Assembly: GCA_016125455.1 (NCBI GenBank)
Contig: WGLS01000004.1
Coordinates: 248,001-312,000, forward strand
Origin: Alphaproteobacteria bacterium
Lineage (GTDB): Bacteria > Pseudomonadota > Alphaproteobacteria > Caulobacterales > Parvularculaceae
Reading direction: 5' to 3'
DNA: 64,000 bases
How positions within the stretch are numbered: position 1 is the first letter of the stretch; every line of letters starts with the position of its first letter. The notes under the pieces are model-generated. The model saw only the letters and a program-made list of their open reading frames with translations. It ran no database searches and was not told the DNA's origin. Positions 45,066 through 54,347 of the stretch are shown one piece after another. A program made the position numbers and the translations under genes.

Positions 45066-46012
45066 GCAGGGCCCAGCGCGTCCTTGCAAGCGGCGTCGAT
45101 CCAGTCCCGCACCGCCTTTAGTCGGCGATCGGATCGGCCGTCCCGGTGGAACACGAGCCAGGGGGAGCGGGCGGGCAGCTGTACGCCCTCAACTTCGGCG
45201 AGCCCGGCGCGCGTCGCGAGGAAGGCGGGCAGGGGCGCCGCGCCGGCGCCCGCAAGAGCGGCGTTCATCAGCGCGCGGACGCTGCCCGCCCGCATGACGA
45301 CGCGCGCGTCAAGCCCTTGCCGCTTCAACCACACGTTCTCGGCGATGTCGCCATAAGCGCTGTCGTACCAGAGGAGGTCGAGGTCGCGGATGTCGAGCGC
45401 CTCGGCGGGCCGTGCTGCAAGGAAGTCTTCCGTCGCGAAAAGACCCATACGGATTGACGGCAGTTTGCGGGCGACGAGCGACGGTTCCTTCGGCCTGACC
45501 ATGCGAATGGCGAGGTCGGCGTCGCCGCGATTGAGGTTCGAGAGTTCGAGCGAGGTCTCAAGCTCGACCCTGAGGCCGGGATGGGCGCGGCGCAGCGCCG
45601 GGATGGCCGGCGCAAGGACGTCGGCGATCATCGGCTCCGTCGAGGAGATGCGGACGGGCGGGCTCTCCGGCGTTTCGGCCATCGAGCGGGCGAGGCGCTC
45701 CAGCTGGTCAAGATGCGCCGCGCCGGACCTTACATGCTCGATGATGCGCGCGCCGTGCGGCGTCAGGTCGGCCCCCTTCGGCCCGCGGCGCAGGACCCTG
45801 ACCCCGAGGGCCGCCTCCAGCGCGTCGATCCGGCGCCCGAGGGTCGCGACCGACAGGCCAAGATCGGAGGCGGCGCGCGACAGGCTGCGCCGTTCCGCGA
45901 CCGCCAGAAAGCATCTCAACGTCTCCCAGTTCAACAATCCGGCAGCTCCCAAATCTGAAAGGCCATTTTGCAGGAATGACGCTATGCCGTCAGCGCGCCG
46001 GCGCGCAAGCAT
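45062..46012 (-). CDS. LysR-family transcriptional regulator
   Basis: Up to 316 residues. The DNA-binding domain NWETLRCFLAVAERRSLSRAASDLG with a winged helix-turn-helix (SVATLGRRIDALEAALG) is followed by the linker helix and an effector domain of two alpha/beta lobes (STEPMIADVLAPAI, DADLAIRMVRP, GAGAAPLPAFLA). The ATG at 46012 gives an unusual 27-residue leader. A TTG at 45937 preceded by GGGAG would give the usual length of about 291 and may be the true start. It is divergent to the DUF4267-like gene, which is the usual target arrangement for LysR regulators. Confidence 0.92.
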   Translation of the reverse strand: MLARRRADGIASFLQNGLSDLGAAGLLNWETLRCFLAVAERRSLSRAASDLGLSVATLGRRIDALEAALGVRVLRRGPKGADLTPHGARIIEHVRSGAAHLDQLERLARSMAETPESPPVRISSTEPMIADVLAPAIPALRRAHPGLRVELETSLELSNLNRGDADLAIRMVRPKEPSLVARKLPSIRMGLFATEDFLAARPAEALDIRDLDLLWYDSAYGDIAENVWLKRQGLDARVVMRAGSVRALMNAALAGAGAAPLPAFLATRAGLAEVEGVQLPARSPWLVFHRDGRSDRRLKAVRDWIDAACKDALGPA

Positions 46013-46068
46013 GAGTGACCGCGGCCCGCGCGCCGGCGGTGAGGGAAGAAGCAGGAAAGGGTACGCGA

Positions 46069-46473
46069 ATGGGCGCGGTGCGGACTGTCGGTTTCTGGCT
46101 CGCCGCCGTCATGGGCGCGCTGCAGGCGGTGAACGCCGTTCGGGCGTTCGCCGACCCCGGCGGGTTCGCGGCGTATATGGGCCTGCCGCTCGCTGATGCG
46201 ACGGATGCTTCGTTCGTGTACGTGTATGGCCTCAGGACCGCGTTCATCGCGGTGCTGATCGGTTTCTTTCTCATTCGCGGCGGCATGGAGGCGCTATCGT
46301 TGATGGCGATGGCGGCGATCCTCATGCCCGTCGGCGATGCAATCCTGACGTGGCGGGCGGGCGCCGAGCCGGCGACGATCGCCCGGCATGCGCTGATCGC
46401 GGTTTATGTGCTCGTCGCGTTCGTCTTCCTGCGGCGGGGCGCGCGGCGGCTGGAGGGCGAGGGGGCGGCATGA
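46069..46473 (+). CDS. DUF4267-like membrane protein
   Basis: A 134-residue protein with four membrane segments (TVGFWLAAVMGALQAVNAV, VYGLRTAFIAVLIGFFLI, ALSLMAMAAILMPVGDAIL, ALIAVYVLVAFVFL). The FVYVYGLR and PVGDA blocks are those seen in small DUF4267-type membrane proteins; the assignment is by eye. GGAAAGG lies about nine bases before the ATG. It lies divergent to the LysR gene and is coupled to the hydrolase through an ATGA overlap, so LysR may control both. Confidence 0.72.
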   Translation: MGAVRTVGFWLAAVMGALQAVNAVRAFADPGGFAAYMGLPLADATDASFVYVYGLRTAFIAVLIGFFLIRGGMEALSLMAMAAILMPVGDAILTWRAGAEPATIARHALIAVYVLVAFVFLRRGARRLEGEGAA

Positions 46474-47387
46474 CCCTGTTCACGCGACTTGGCCTGCGTC
46501 TGGACACCGCCGGCGGGCGGTCGCGCCAGCGCGCGTTCCGGACCGGCTGGCCGGCGACGACGTCCGACGAGATCCGGTTCCACGAGACGGCGAAGGTGCA
46601 ATACCGCTATCGCGAACGCGCGTCGCGCGCGGCCGATGCGCCGACGATCGTCTTTACGGCGGACCCGCCGGTAACGCTTGAAATGTACGCCGACCTGCTC
46701 GACGTCTTCTGCGAACGGTTCCGCGTTGTTATCGTTGAATTGCCGGCGATGGGGTTCTCCGCGCCAACCGCGAACTATGGCTTCGGGTTTCGCGAAACCA
46801 ATGACGACCTCGCCGGATTTCTGGAGGCGGTCGCGGGGAAGGGCGCGATATGGGCGTTCTCCTGCGTCGCAGGCCTCGCCGCCGTCGACCTTGCCGCACG
46901 TCGGCCTGAGCTCGTTTCGCGCCTCGTCCTTTTGCAGACGGGCGACGTTGCTGCGTTTGGCCGGTGGAAGGCCGCGCGCGACCCGAAGCGCATTCTCGCA
47001 CGGCCGATAATCGGCCAGGTCCTGATGAAGCGGATGGCCGCAAAGCGCATGCCGGACTGGTACAGACTGTCCGTCGGGCGAAAGGACAAGGTCGCGTCGT
47101 TCTGCGCGTGCGCTTCGGAATCATTCGCGCACGGCGCGTTGTGGTCGCTGGCGAGCGCCTACCAGGTCTACATGGATCCGGCGGTGGCCCTCGCGGCGCC
47201 GCGCCAGCCAATCCTGTCGATCTGGGGCCGGGCCGACCGGTCCCATCCAAAGGAGAACGAGGGCAGCGCCAGGAGCTTTTCAGAGCGGGTCGCCCTTGTC
47301 GCCTATGATGACCTAGGCCACTTCGCGGAACTGGAGGACCCCGAAAAAGTCTTCCAGGCGGTTTGCAACTTCGCCGACCGGGCCTAG
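46470..47387 (+). CDS. Alpha/beta-hydrolase fold protein
   Basis: A 305-residue protein of the alpha/beta-hydrolase fold. ELPAMGFSAPTANYGFGFRET follows the oxyanion strand, and AIWAFSCVAGLAAVDLAARRPELVSRLVLLQT holds the nucleophile elbow, read here as A-F-S-C-V-A-G instead of G-x-S-x-G. GRADRSHP supplies the candidate Asp and DLGHFAELEDP the His. The triad is therefore plausible, but the elbow glycines are replaced, so catalytic activity is not certain. It begins four bases inside the DUF4267-like gene (ATGA), in the predicted LysR-controlled operon. Confidence 0.8.
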   Translation: MTLFTRLGLRLDTAGGRSRQRAFRTGWPATTSDEIRFHETAKVQYRYRERASRAADAPTIVFTADPPVTLEMYADLLDVFCERFRVVIVELPAMGFSAPTANYGFGFRETNDDLAGFLEAVAGKGAIWAFSCVAGLAAVDLAARRPELVSRLVLLQTGDVAAFGRWKAARDPKRILARPIIGQVLMKRMAAKRMPDWYRLSVGRKDKVASFCACASESFAHGALWSLASAYQVYMDPAVALAAPRQPILSIWGRADRSHPKENEGSARSFSERVALVAYDDLGHFAELEDPEKVFQAVCNFADRA

Positions 47388-47513
47388 CTGGCGGGCCTGC
47401 GGGGCGGTGACTGATTTGCGACCGGCGGACCGCGTTCGGCGGCGGAGCGACTCGCCGGGCTTGCGCTCAATGTCTATCAAGGCTGGAGGGAAACAGCCCA
47501 CGGGGAGGCCTCC

Positions 47514-48146
47514 ATGATCCGCGCGTCCATCATCGCAGCCGCATCGTCGCTCGCGCTCGCCAGCACGGCGTTCGCCGAAACCGTCGAGAAAACCTACGAC
47601 TTCACAGGCTTCAGCGAGGTTTCGTTCAAGGGCGTCTTCGACGTTGAAATCTCGGTCGGGGCCGACTTCGCTGTGTCCGCGTCCGGCGAAGCGGACGATC
47701 TGGACCGGGTGACCGTCGACGTTGAGGACGGCGTCCTGTCTTTCGACCAGGGCCGCAAACAGGAGCGGGGCGATCGCGAGGCGGTCGACATTGTCATTTC
47801 CATGCCGGCGCTTGCCGGCCTCGATGTCTCGGGGGTCGCTGAAGTCAACGCCGAAGGCGTGGACTCCGAAGCGGTCAAGTTGCGGTTGTCCGGCGTTGGC
47901 AACGTCTCGCTTGCCGGAAGCTGCGGGTCGCTCGACGCGCGGGTTTCGGGCGTCGGCGAACTAGACGCCGAGGACCTCGAATGCGCCAGCGTCGACGTTC
48001 AGGTTTCCGGCGTCGGCGAGGCCGTCGTTTTCGCCTCGAAGTCGGTCGACGCAAAAGTCTCCGGCATCGGCGAGATCACTGTCTACGGCTCGCCGGACGA
48101 GGTGACGAAGAGCTCGGGCCTGTTCGGCTCCGTTACCGTCAAATAG
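47514..48146 (+). CDS. DUF2807 (GIN domain) exported protein
   Basis: A 210-residue exported protein with a signal peptide ending near STAFAET. The mature part is a right-handed beta-helix-like stack of repeats with SG(V/I)G at turns (LRLSGVGNVSL, ARVSGVGELDA, VQVSGVGEAVV, AKVSGIGEITV), typical of the DUF2807/GIN head domain. VTVDVEDGVLSFDQ precedes the stack. The function is unknown; these proteins are envelope-located. It sits directly before nuoH. Confidence 0.88.
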   Translation: MIRASIIAAASSLALASTAFAETVEKTYDFTGFSEVSFKGVFDVEISVGADFAVSASGEADDLDRVTVDVEDGVLSFDQGRKQERGDREAVDIVISMPALAGLDVSGVAEVNAEGVDSEAVKLRLSGVGNVSLAGSCGSLDARVSGVGELDAEDLECASVDVQVSGVGEAVVFASKSVDAKVSGIGEITVYGSPDEVTKSSGLFGSVTVK

Positions 48147-48250
48147 CAAGCGATGGGCTGACGGCGGCGGTCCGCGGCGCGGCCCTTTGGCGCGAATCGT
48201 TGCGTCCCGCGTTCTACGGTATCGACGCACGGCGCGATCCGCCCTATTGC

Positions 48251-48270
48251 TCCGCGGAAAAATCCGCGGA
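48251..48270 (+). promoter_or_regulatory. Perfect hairpin at the nuoH ribosome-binding position
   Basis: TCCGCGGA (48251-48258) pairs perfectly with TCCGCGGA (48263-48270) across AAAA. It ends six bases before the nuoH ATG, where the ribosome binding site should lie. No other Shine-Dalgarno-like sequence is visible, so this fold could limit or regulate translation, or act as a weak terminator for the DUF2807 transcript. Confidence 0.6.
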
Positions 48271-48275
48271 CGCCC

Positions 48276-49358
48276 ATGACCGACCTTATCAATGCCATCT
48301 GGACCTATGTCTCGACGCGACCGACCGACCATGGCTGGCTCGGCTGGCTGATCCCGACGACGCTTCAGGCGCTCGCGGTGCTCCTGTCGCTGCTCGTGGC
48401 GCAGGCGTTCCTGATGTACTTCGATCGCAAGGTCTGGGCGGCGGTTCAGATGCGAAAGGGGCCGAATGTCGTCGGCCCCTTTGGCCTGCTGCAGTCGTTC
48501 GCCGATCTCCTGAAGTTCGTCTTCAAGGAAGTCGTGATCCCGGCCGGCGCGAACAAGCCGCTGTTCATCGTTGCGCCAATCCTCACCTTCGTGCTTGCGC
48601 TCGTGGGTTGGGCGGTGATCCCGGTCGGGCCGGGCCTCGTCGGCGCCGACATCAATGTGGGCATCCTCTACCTGTTCGCGATTTCCTCGCTCGGCGTCTA
48701 CGGGATCATCATCGGCGGGTGGGCCTCGAACTCGAAATACCCGTTCCTCGGCAGCCTCCGGTCGGCGGCGCAGATGGTCTCATACGAAGTGTCGATCGGC
48801 TTCGTGATCATTACAGTTCTCCTGCTCGTCGGTTCCCTGAACCTGTCGGACATCGTCGCGAGCCAGGACCGAGGCATGGGGATGCTGAACTGGCACTTTA
48901 TCCCGCTGTTCCCGATGTTCGTGGTTTTCTTCATATCGGCGCTTGCGGAGACGAACCGGCCGCCATTCGACCTGCCTGAGGCGGAATCGGAGCTCGTCGC
49001 AGGGTACCAGGTGGAATATTCCTCGACCCTGTTCCTGATGTTCATGATCGGCGAGCTGGCGAACATCGTGCTGATGTGCGCCCTCCTCACCACATTGTTT
49101 TTCGGCGGCTGGCATGCGCCGATCCCGGGCACACCGCTCGACGATCTACCGGTGCTCTGGTTCGGGCTGAAGACGGTGTTTTTCTTCTTCCTCTTCGCGA
49201 TGGTGAAGGCGATCGTGCCGCGATATCGCTATGACCAGCTAATGCGGATCGGCTGGAAGATTTTCCTGCCGCTCTCGCTCGTGTGGGTCGTTCTGGTGTC
49301 TGGGCTTCTTCTTGCGTTTCCGGCGATCGCCGACCACTTCCAGAGCTGGAGGAACTAG
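48276..49358 (+). CDS. nuoH: NADH-quinone oxidoreductase subunit H
   Basis: A 360-residue membrane subunit at the quinone-site interface. About eight membrane helices are visible. Conserved blocks include [60 protein letters not shown] and [26 protein letters not shown], with the charged residues of the quinone channel in place. The length is normal. The start follows the hairpin at 48251-48270. It has no gene overlap upstream, and nuoI starts two bases after its stop. Confidence 0.97.
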   Translation: MTDLINAIWTYVSTRPTDHGWLGWLIPTTLQALAVLLSLLVAQAFLMYFDRKVWAAVQMRKGPNVVGPFGLLQSFADLLKFVFKEVVIPAGANKPLFIVAPILTFVLALVGWAVIPVGPGLVGADINVGILYLFAISSLGVYGIIIGGWASNSKYPFLGSLRSAAQMVSYEVSIGFVIITVLLLVGSLNLSDIVASQDRGMGMLNWHFIPLFPMFVVFFISALAETNRPPFDLPEAESELVAGYQVEYSSTLFLMFMIGELANIVLMCALLTTLFFGGWHAPIPGTPLDDLPVLWFGLKTVFFFFLFAMVKAIVPRYRYDQLMRIGWKIFLPLSLVWVVLVSGLLLAFPAIADHFQSWRN

Positions 49359-49360
49359 AG

Positions 49361-49849
49361 ATGTCGAACATCGCCCAGGCCCTCAAGGGCTTCATGCTGC
49401 TGGACTTTCTCAAGGCCTTCGGCCTTGCCATGCGGTACTATTTCCGCCCGAAGCACACGATCAACTATCCGTTCGAGAAAGGGCCGCTCAGCCCCCGGTT
49501 TCGCGGCGAGCATGCCCTCAGGCGTTATCCGAACGGCGAGGAGCGGTGCATCGCCTGCAAGCTTTGCGAGGCGATTTGTCCGGCCCAGGCGATCACCATC
49601 GAAGCGGAGCCGCGTGAAGACGGATCGCGCCGCACGACCCGCTATGACATCGACATGACGAAGTGCATCTATTGCGGCTACTGCCAGGAAGCCTGCCCGG
49701 TGGATGCGATCGTTGAAGGCCCGAACTTCGAATTCGCGACCGAGACCCGGGAAGAGCTGTTCTACGACAAGGAAAAGCTGCTGGCGAACGGCGACCGCTG
49801 GGAGCGGGAAATCGCGCGCAATCTCGAACTGGATGCGCCCTGGCGATAG
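49361..49849 (+). CDS. nuoI: NADH-quinone oxidoreductase subunit I
   Basis: A 162-residue subunit with two [4Fe-4S] clusters N6a and N6b. Ligands are C63, C66, C69, C73 and C102, C105, C108, C112 in [11 protein letters not shown] and [11 protein letters not shown]. The N-terminal amphipathic segment [20 protein letters not shown] docks on the membrane arm. The length is normal. It passes electrons from NuoG towards N2. GGAGG lies upstream, inside nuoH. Confidence 0.97.
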   Translation: MSNIAQALKGFMLLDFLKAFGLAMRYYFRPKHTINYPFEKGPLSPRFRGEHALRRYPNGEERCIACKLCEAICPAQAITIEAEPREDGSRRTTRYDIDMTKCIYCGYCQEACPVDAIVEGPNFEFATETREELFYDKEKLLANGDRWEREIARNLELDAPWR

Positions 49850-49974
49850 GCGCCGCTCGCCGAAGCAGTCTTGCCGTTCGGCGATGCCATGTGGCGAAGC
49901 GGCGGGGATCCGTTGACCATCCCGGCGTCATTTGCCGACCGTGCGTCCAGCGGTCAAAACGCCAAGGGATTGCT

Positions 49975-51075
49975 ATGAAGATCAACAGATTTGCCGTCAT
50001 TCTTGCGGCTTCGGTCGGGTTGGAGCAGGCGCCCGCCGTACAAGCCGCCGATCCGTTGCAACCGATCATCGAAGTTCATGAGGCGCAGGCGAATGTCGGC
50101 CTCGCCGTCGTCCTGATAGAGGACGGCGTGGTTGCGGCGAAGACCTATCGAGGCGCGGCCGTCGTCGAGCATGGCGTCCCGGTGTCAAAGGAAACCCGCT
50201 TCCAGGTCATGAGCGTGACGAAGGCCTTCGTCGGCGCGGCGCTCGTCAAGTCAATCGGCGCTGGCCTCGTGGACCTCGACGCGCCGGTCGCGACGTATCT
50301 GCCGGATTATCCGAAACCCGCCGCCGACGAGATTACCGTGCGCATGCTCGCGGCGCACACCGCCGGCCTGCCGCATCTCGGTCACCCTGACCGCAAGGCG
50401 GTCTACGTGGAGCGCTACGCCGACGCAAAGGCCGCGCTTGCTGTTTTCCGGGACGAGCCGCTTATCCATGCGCCGGGATCGGCCTACGCCTATTCAAGCA
50501 GCAATTACACCTTGATCGCGGCAATCCTTGAGGAGGTTCATGGCGAATCGTTCGCAACCCTCCTGAAACGGATCGTTCTCGATCCGCTCGGCCTTGACGC
50601 GACCGCGCCCGGCGACGTGATGTCGCCGACGCCTGGCCTCGCCAGGAACTATTCCTATGTCGATATCTGGACTTATCAGCCTGCAGATTATCTTCAGGAG
50701 GTGCCGACCTGGGACTTCAGCTACAATGTTGGCGGCGGCAATCTTGTCACGACCGCCGGCGACCTTGCGGCTTTTGGCGACGCCTTTCTGAGGCCCGGCC
50801 TTTTTACGGATGCTGAACTCGCCATGGTTTTCGCGCCGCTCGATCCTACAAGGTCGCGCTGGACGCTCGGTTGGTTTCTCAACGACTCCGATCGCGGTGA
50901 GAGGTTTCTCAGCATCTCTGGCGCGACGCCCGGCGTGCAGGCTGGCCTTATGGTGTTTCCTGAATCGGGGATCTCGATTGCGGCGCTGTCGAACAGCTGG
51001 GGCCGGAATTCAGCGGGCGGGGCGCTGGTTATCGACGCCGTCCGTGAGGCCGCAGCGGCACAGGCGGCGCGCTGA
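49975..51075 (+). CDS. Serine hydrolase, beta-lactamase/DD-peptidase family (PF00144)
   Basis: A 366-residue exported protein with a signal peptide ending near AVQAADP. The catalytic SxxK is SVTK (S80, K83), the second motif is YSSSNY, and DFSYNVGGGNLVTTAGDLAAF leads to the third region (SGATPGVQAGLM where the HxG/KTG motif is expected). The family covers class C beta-lactamases, DD-peptidases and esterases; activity here cannot be assigned. The start at 49975 is preferred because the signal peptide begins there. It sits between nuoI and nuoJ with an exported zincin. Confidence 0.85.
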   Translation: MKINRFAVILAASVGLEQAPAVQAADPLQPIIEVHEAQANVGLAVVLIEDGVVAAKTYRGAAVVEHGVPVSKETRFQVMSVTKAFVGAALVKSIGAGLVDLDAPVATYLPDYPKPAADEITVRMLAAHTAGLPHLGHPDRKAVYVERYADAKAALAVFRDEPLIHAPGSAYAYSSSNYTLIAAILEEVHGESFATLLKRIVLDPLGLDATAPGDVMSPTPGLARNYSYVDIWTYQPADYLQEVPTWDFSYNVGGGNLVTTAGDLAAFGDAFLRPGLFTDAELAMVFAPLDPTRSRWTLGWFLNDSDRGERFLSISGATPGVQAGLMVFPESGISIAALSNSWGRNSAGGALVIDAVREAAAAQAAR

Positions 51076-51186
51076 CTTTCGGCCGAATGGCGGTGATGCT
51101 CCTGCGAAAGGCCGCGCATTCGCTGGCGTAGCGTGATCCGGCTTGCTGTTCTACGCTACCCTCGGTTCCGCAGGGGGAGAGAGCGG

Positions 51187-53073
51187 ATGACAGGGATACT
51201 TTGGCGGTCCGCCGGGCCGGCGCTCGTGACACTGCTGATGGCGGTCGTCTGCGTCCTGGCGATGTCGCGCGGTGCCGCGGCGCAAAGCGTTTCATGCGCG
51301 TCGATCAGCGGGCTTCGCGGGATGCCGCCGGCCTTCGCAGGGTGTCGTGTCTGGACCGGCAGCCCGGAAGGCCTGACCATCGCCTATCGCGGCGCCTGGG
51401 GGCCTGACGCGCCGAACGCGCGCGCCGGCGAATTCAACGCAGTGAAAGAAGCCGGCCAGAAGTCGCTGGACTTCTTTCGCCGCTTCTACCGGCCGCCGTC
51501 GCCGACCCTCATCTATATCACCGACGAGGCCGGTCCGCGCGCCGGGCTCCTCGCCTACAACAACAGGACGCAGGCGGAGCTTCGCGGGCCCTGCTGGATT
51601 GCAACGACCGGCGAGGGCATTTCGGAAAGCCTCGAGGCCCTGAAGCAGACGATCGCCCATGAAATCGGGCACTGTTTGATCGACGATTATGCCGGCGTCG
51701 TCGCGACAGCCTCATCGATGGGCAGCGTTACCTTCGGGGATGAGCCCCCTGGGGGCGCGGCCGGCGAAGCGGCTGACGCCGTCTGGTTCGAAGGAATCGC
51801 CGAATACATTGGCAATCAGGTCTATGTCGATATCGACGCGGAGCATTCTTCGTCCCGGGCGTATGACAACACATGGGATGTCTTTGTCTCGTCCTATGCG
51901 AACGTCGTCTTCTTTCAGCATTACGGGAACGAGCGCGGCGGGCCGCGCGCCGTTCTCGACCTCGGCGCGGCGCTCGCTCGACATGAGGACAAAAGCCTTT
52001 TCTTTCCCGTACTGATGGATATTCCGCGAATTGAGGAGTTCTGGCTTGATTTCGCGATGAGCTATGTTGACGGCGACATACGGGACATCGGTATTGACGG
52101 CGCCGATGGCGCGCTTGAGATCGGCGAGACGATCCCGTTCGCGGAGCCAGCGGCGCTCGAACGGGGCGGCGGGGCGGGAACCATCAGCAGCGACTTCGCG
52201 GCGTTCTCGTTCAAGCCCCAGACCTTCACCCTCGCGGGCGGCGGAAAATATACAATCGAGATGCCGTCGGCGACTGCGGGGACCATGCTCGCCGCGATCA
52301 AGCGGGAAGGCCGGTGGGAGAGGATGAGCGGGCCCGTCGACATCTCGGTCGATTGCGAGTCCGAGGAAACCGTCACCGTTCTCGCCGCGCTGATTTCCGG
52401 CGACAACGACCTGCCAACCGCGACGATCGCGGACGAGGCCGGCGACAATGAGGCCTGCCCACAGCCCTGCGACTGTCCGCCGCGGATCGCGGACAGTTGT
52501 CCGACCGGGACCTGGGCGATGGGTGAGGGTGGCCGCGACGGCTACATCTTCGGCAGCGGGACGGCGCTCTCGGTGGAACAGCTTCTTACCGGATTTGGCG
52601 CCTCGCCGGCGGGCGGCGGGACCTTTGAGTGGACCACCCGCTACCGTGAGGTTGACGGCCATCTCGTGATCAGGAGCGCCTCAACCTTTGAAGGCCCCTA
52701 TGCTGAAAGCGGCTCCACGGATTTCGTCTATCGGGAAGGGAGCAGCACCATGAGCGGCAATTTCACGATGCGCCAGCGCCTTACTTCGGCCGGCCGCATG
52801 TGCTTCCGGCCGGAGACCGGCGACGCGTGCGTCGCCGACGTGACCCGCGAGTATCAGGAGTATGACGGCCTGCTGACGGTCAACGTGCCTGGCGCGGGCG
52901 CGTTCTCCCACCGGATGAGCGATCCGGTCGGCGGCTGGTCGCAGGAGGACCCCGCGCCGGTCTGGTTCGAGTATAGCTGCGCTGGCGATGCGCTCGTCAT
53001 GACGCTCGATTATCGCGATGAGCGCGGCGCGGCGCGTCTGAACTGGCGTTTCCGGCGGATTGCCGACCGGTAA
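51187..53073 (+). CDS. Secreted gluzincin-like metallopeptidase
   Basis: A 628-residue exported protein with a signal peptide ending near RGAAAQSV. TIAHEIGHCLIDD (H158, E159, H162) is a zinc HExxH, and WFEGIAEY about 40 residues later supplies the third ligand Glu, a gluzincin arrangement. The region from about 440 is a separate Cys-rich and beta-rich domain (CPQPCDCPP, then several strands). No near-relative is recognised. GGGGGAGAG precedes the ATG at 51187. Its job may be in the envelope; the surrounding complex I genes give no functional hint. Confidence 0.72.
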   Translation: MTGILWRSAGPALVTLLMAVVCVLAMSRGAAAQSVSCASISGLRGMPPAFAGCRVWTGSPEGLTIAYRGAWGPDAPNARAGEFNAVKEAGQKSLDFFRRFYRPPSPTLIYITDEAGPRAGLLAYNNRTQAELRGPCWIATTGEGISESLEALKQTIAHEIGHCLIDDYAGVVATASSMGSVTFGDEPPGGAAGEAADAVWFEGIAEYIGNQVYVDIDAEHSSSRAYDNTWDVFVSSYANVVFFQHYGNERGGPRAVLDLGAALARHEDKSLFFPVLMDIPRIEEFWLDFAMSYVDGDIRDIGIDGADGALEIGETIPFAEPAALERGGGAGTISSDFAAFSFKPQTFTLAGGGKYTIEMPSATAGTMLAAIKREGRWERMSGPVDISVDCESEETVTVLAALISGDNDLPTATIADEAGDNEACPQPCDCPPRIADSCPTGTWAMGEGGRDGYIFGSGTALSVEQLLTGFGASPAGGGTFEWTTRYREVDGHLVIRSASTFEGPYAESGSTDFVYREGSSTMSGNFTMRQRLTSAGRMCFRPETGDACVADVTREYQEYDGLLTVNVPGAGAFSHRMSDPVGGWSQEDPAPVWFEYSCAGDALVMTLDYRDERGAARLNWRFRRIADR

Positions 53074-53312
53074 CGGCGGCGACTGGGCAGGGCGAAGCAC
53101 TTGGGCGTTTTAGCTGGCGCGGCCCCTTTGCAACGCGAAACGAGCGGTCTAGACAACGCCCCGAAGCCGAAGGGTTTTCGCAGCGCGGCGCGCAATTGGT
53201 CGCGACGATGCTGCGACGGCCCGGTCGGCGATGTGCCTTGCCGCCGTCCGCGCGGCGCGGCCGCCGACGTGACTGACCGAGCGGCGTCGAAAGCCGGAGA
53301 TACGGACGCGAG
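53074..53312. other. Spacer upstream of nuoJ
   Basis: About 240 bases between the zincin stop and nuoJ. No gene is supported. It may carry a promoter for nuoJ-N, since the two genes upstream are unrelated to complex I. GC-rich self-complementary stretches (GTCCGCGCGGCGCGG) are present, but I see no certain signal. Confidence 0.35.
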
Positions 53313-53948
53313 ATGACATTCGGCGCTTTAATGTTCTACGTATTTGCGTTCGTCGCTGTTGCGTCGGCCGTGATGGTCATTTCCGCCCGCAATCCCGTCT
53401 ATTCCGTCATGTTTCTCATATCGACGTTCATTGCGACGTCGGGCCTTTTTATCCTGATGGGCGCCGAATATCTCGCGATGGTGCTGGTCGTCGTCTATGT
53501 CGGCGCGGTCGCCGTGTTGTTCCTGTTTGTCGTCATGATGCTCGACGTCGACTTCGTCGAACTCAAACAGGGGTTCTGGCAGTTTGCGCCAATTGGCGGC
53601 GTCGTCGCGACGATAATCGTCGTTGAACTGATCCTGGTCGTCGCGGCATGGGCGTTCCCGGATGACGCCTCGATCGCCCGGGCGCATCCGATTCCAACCG
53701 CGGCCCAGACAGGCGCGAACCCTGACGCGCCGAACAATATCGAGGCCCTGGGGCTCGTTCTCTACACGGACTACGTCCATTACTTCCAGATCGCCGGACT
53801 TATCTTGCTGATCGCGATGATCGGGGCGATCGTTCTTACGTTCCGGACCCGCGAAGGCGTGCGCCGGCAGGACCCGGCGTCACAGGTGGCGCGCCGCCAG
53901 ATCGATTCGATCGAGCTCAAGCAGGTCAAGTCAGGGCAGGGCATCTAG
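53313..53948 (+). CDS. nuoJ: NADH-quinone oxidoreductase subunit J
   Basis: A 211-residue membrane subunit with five helices ([64 protein letters not shown], and three further segments). [23 protein letters not shown] is the pi-bulge third helix that takes part in the proton-coupling mechanism. The length is normal. The gene begins the compact block nuoJ-N-birA. Confidence 0.95.
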   Translation: MTFGALMFYVFAFVAVASAVMVISARNPVYSVMFLISTFIATSGLFILMGAEYLAMVLVVVYVGAVAVLFLFVVMMLDVDFVELKQGFWQFAPIGGVVATIIVVELILVVAAWAFPDDASIARAHPIPTAAQTGANPDAPNNIEALGLVLYTDYVHYFQIAGLILLIAMIGAIVLTFRTREGVRRQDPASQVARRQIDSIELKQVKSGQGI

Positions 53949-54024
53949 GAACGGACGAATGGATTTGCGCCTGGCGGCGGCGCGGCACGCCGCAAGCGCC
54001 GGGCGCGCGAAGGGGATTTACGCG

Positions 54025-54333
54025 ATGGACATTGGGCTCGGACATTACCTATCGGTGGGCGCGATCCTGTTCGCTGTCGGCATGGCGGGAATTTTTCTCA
54101 ATCGGAAGAACGTCATCGTCATTCTGATGTCGATCGAGCTCATGCTCCTGTCCGTGAACATCAACTTCGTGGCGTTCTCCCAGTTCCTCGGCGACCTGAC
54201 GGGCCAGGTGTTCGCCTTCATGGTGCTCACCGTCGCTGCGGCGGAAGCCGCCATCGGCCTGGCGATCCTGGTCGCCTATTTCCGCAATCGCGGCGACATC
54301 TCGGTCGACGACGCCAACCTGATGAAGAACTAG
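54025..54333 (+). CDS. nuoK: NADH-quinone oxidoreductase subunit K
   Basis: A 102-residue membrane subunit with three helices. The conserved Glu residues of the proton channel are in [14 protein letters not shown] and [42 protein letters not shown] opens the protein, and the length is normal. The ATG at 54025 is chosen over an upstream in-frame ATG at 53959 that would add 22 non-conserved residues. Confidence 0.95.
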   Translation: MDIGLGHYLSVGAILFAVGMAGIFLNRKNVIVILMSIELMLLSVNINFVAFSQFLGDLTGQVFAFMVLTVAAAEAAIGLAILVAYFRNRGDISVDDANLMKN

Positions 54334-54347
54334 AAGGCTCAACGTCG

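Noticed and set aside
42634-48146. A mobile element between nuoG and nuoH
   Set aside because: No integrase, transposase, terminal repeats or target duplication are visible. Only the composition of two genes hints at transfer.
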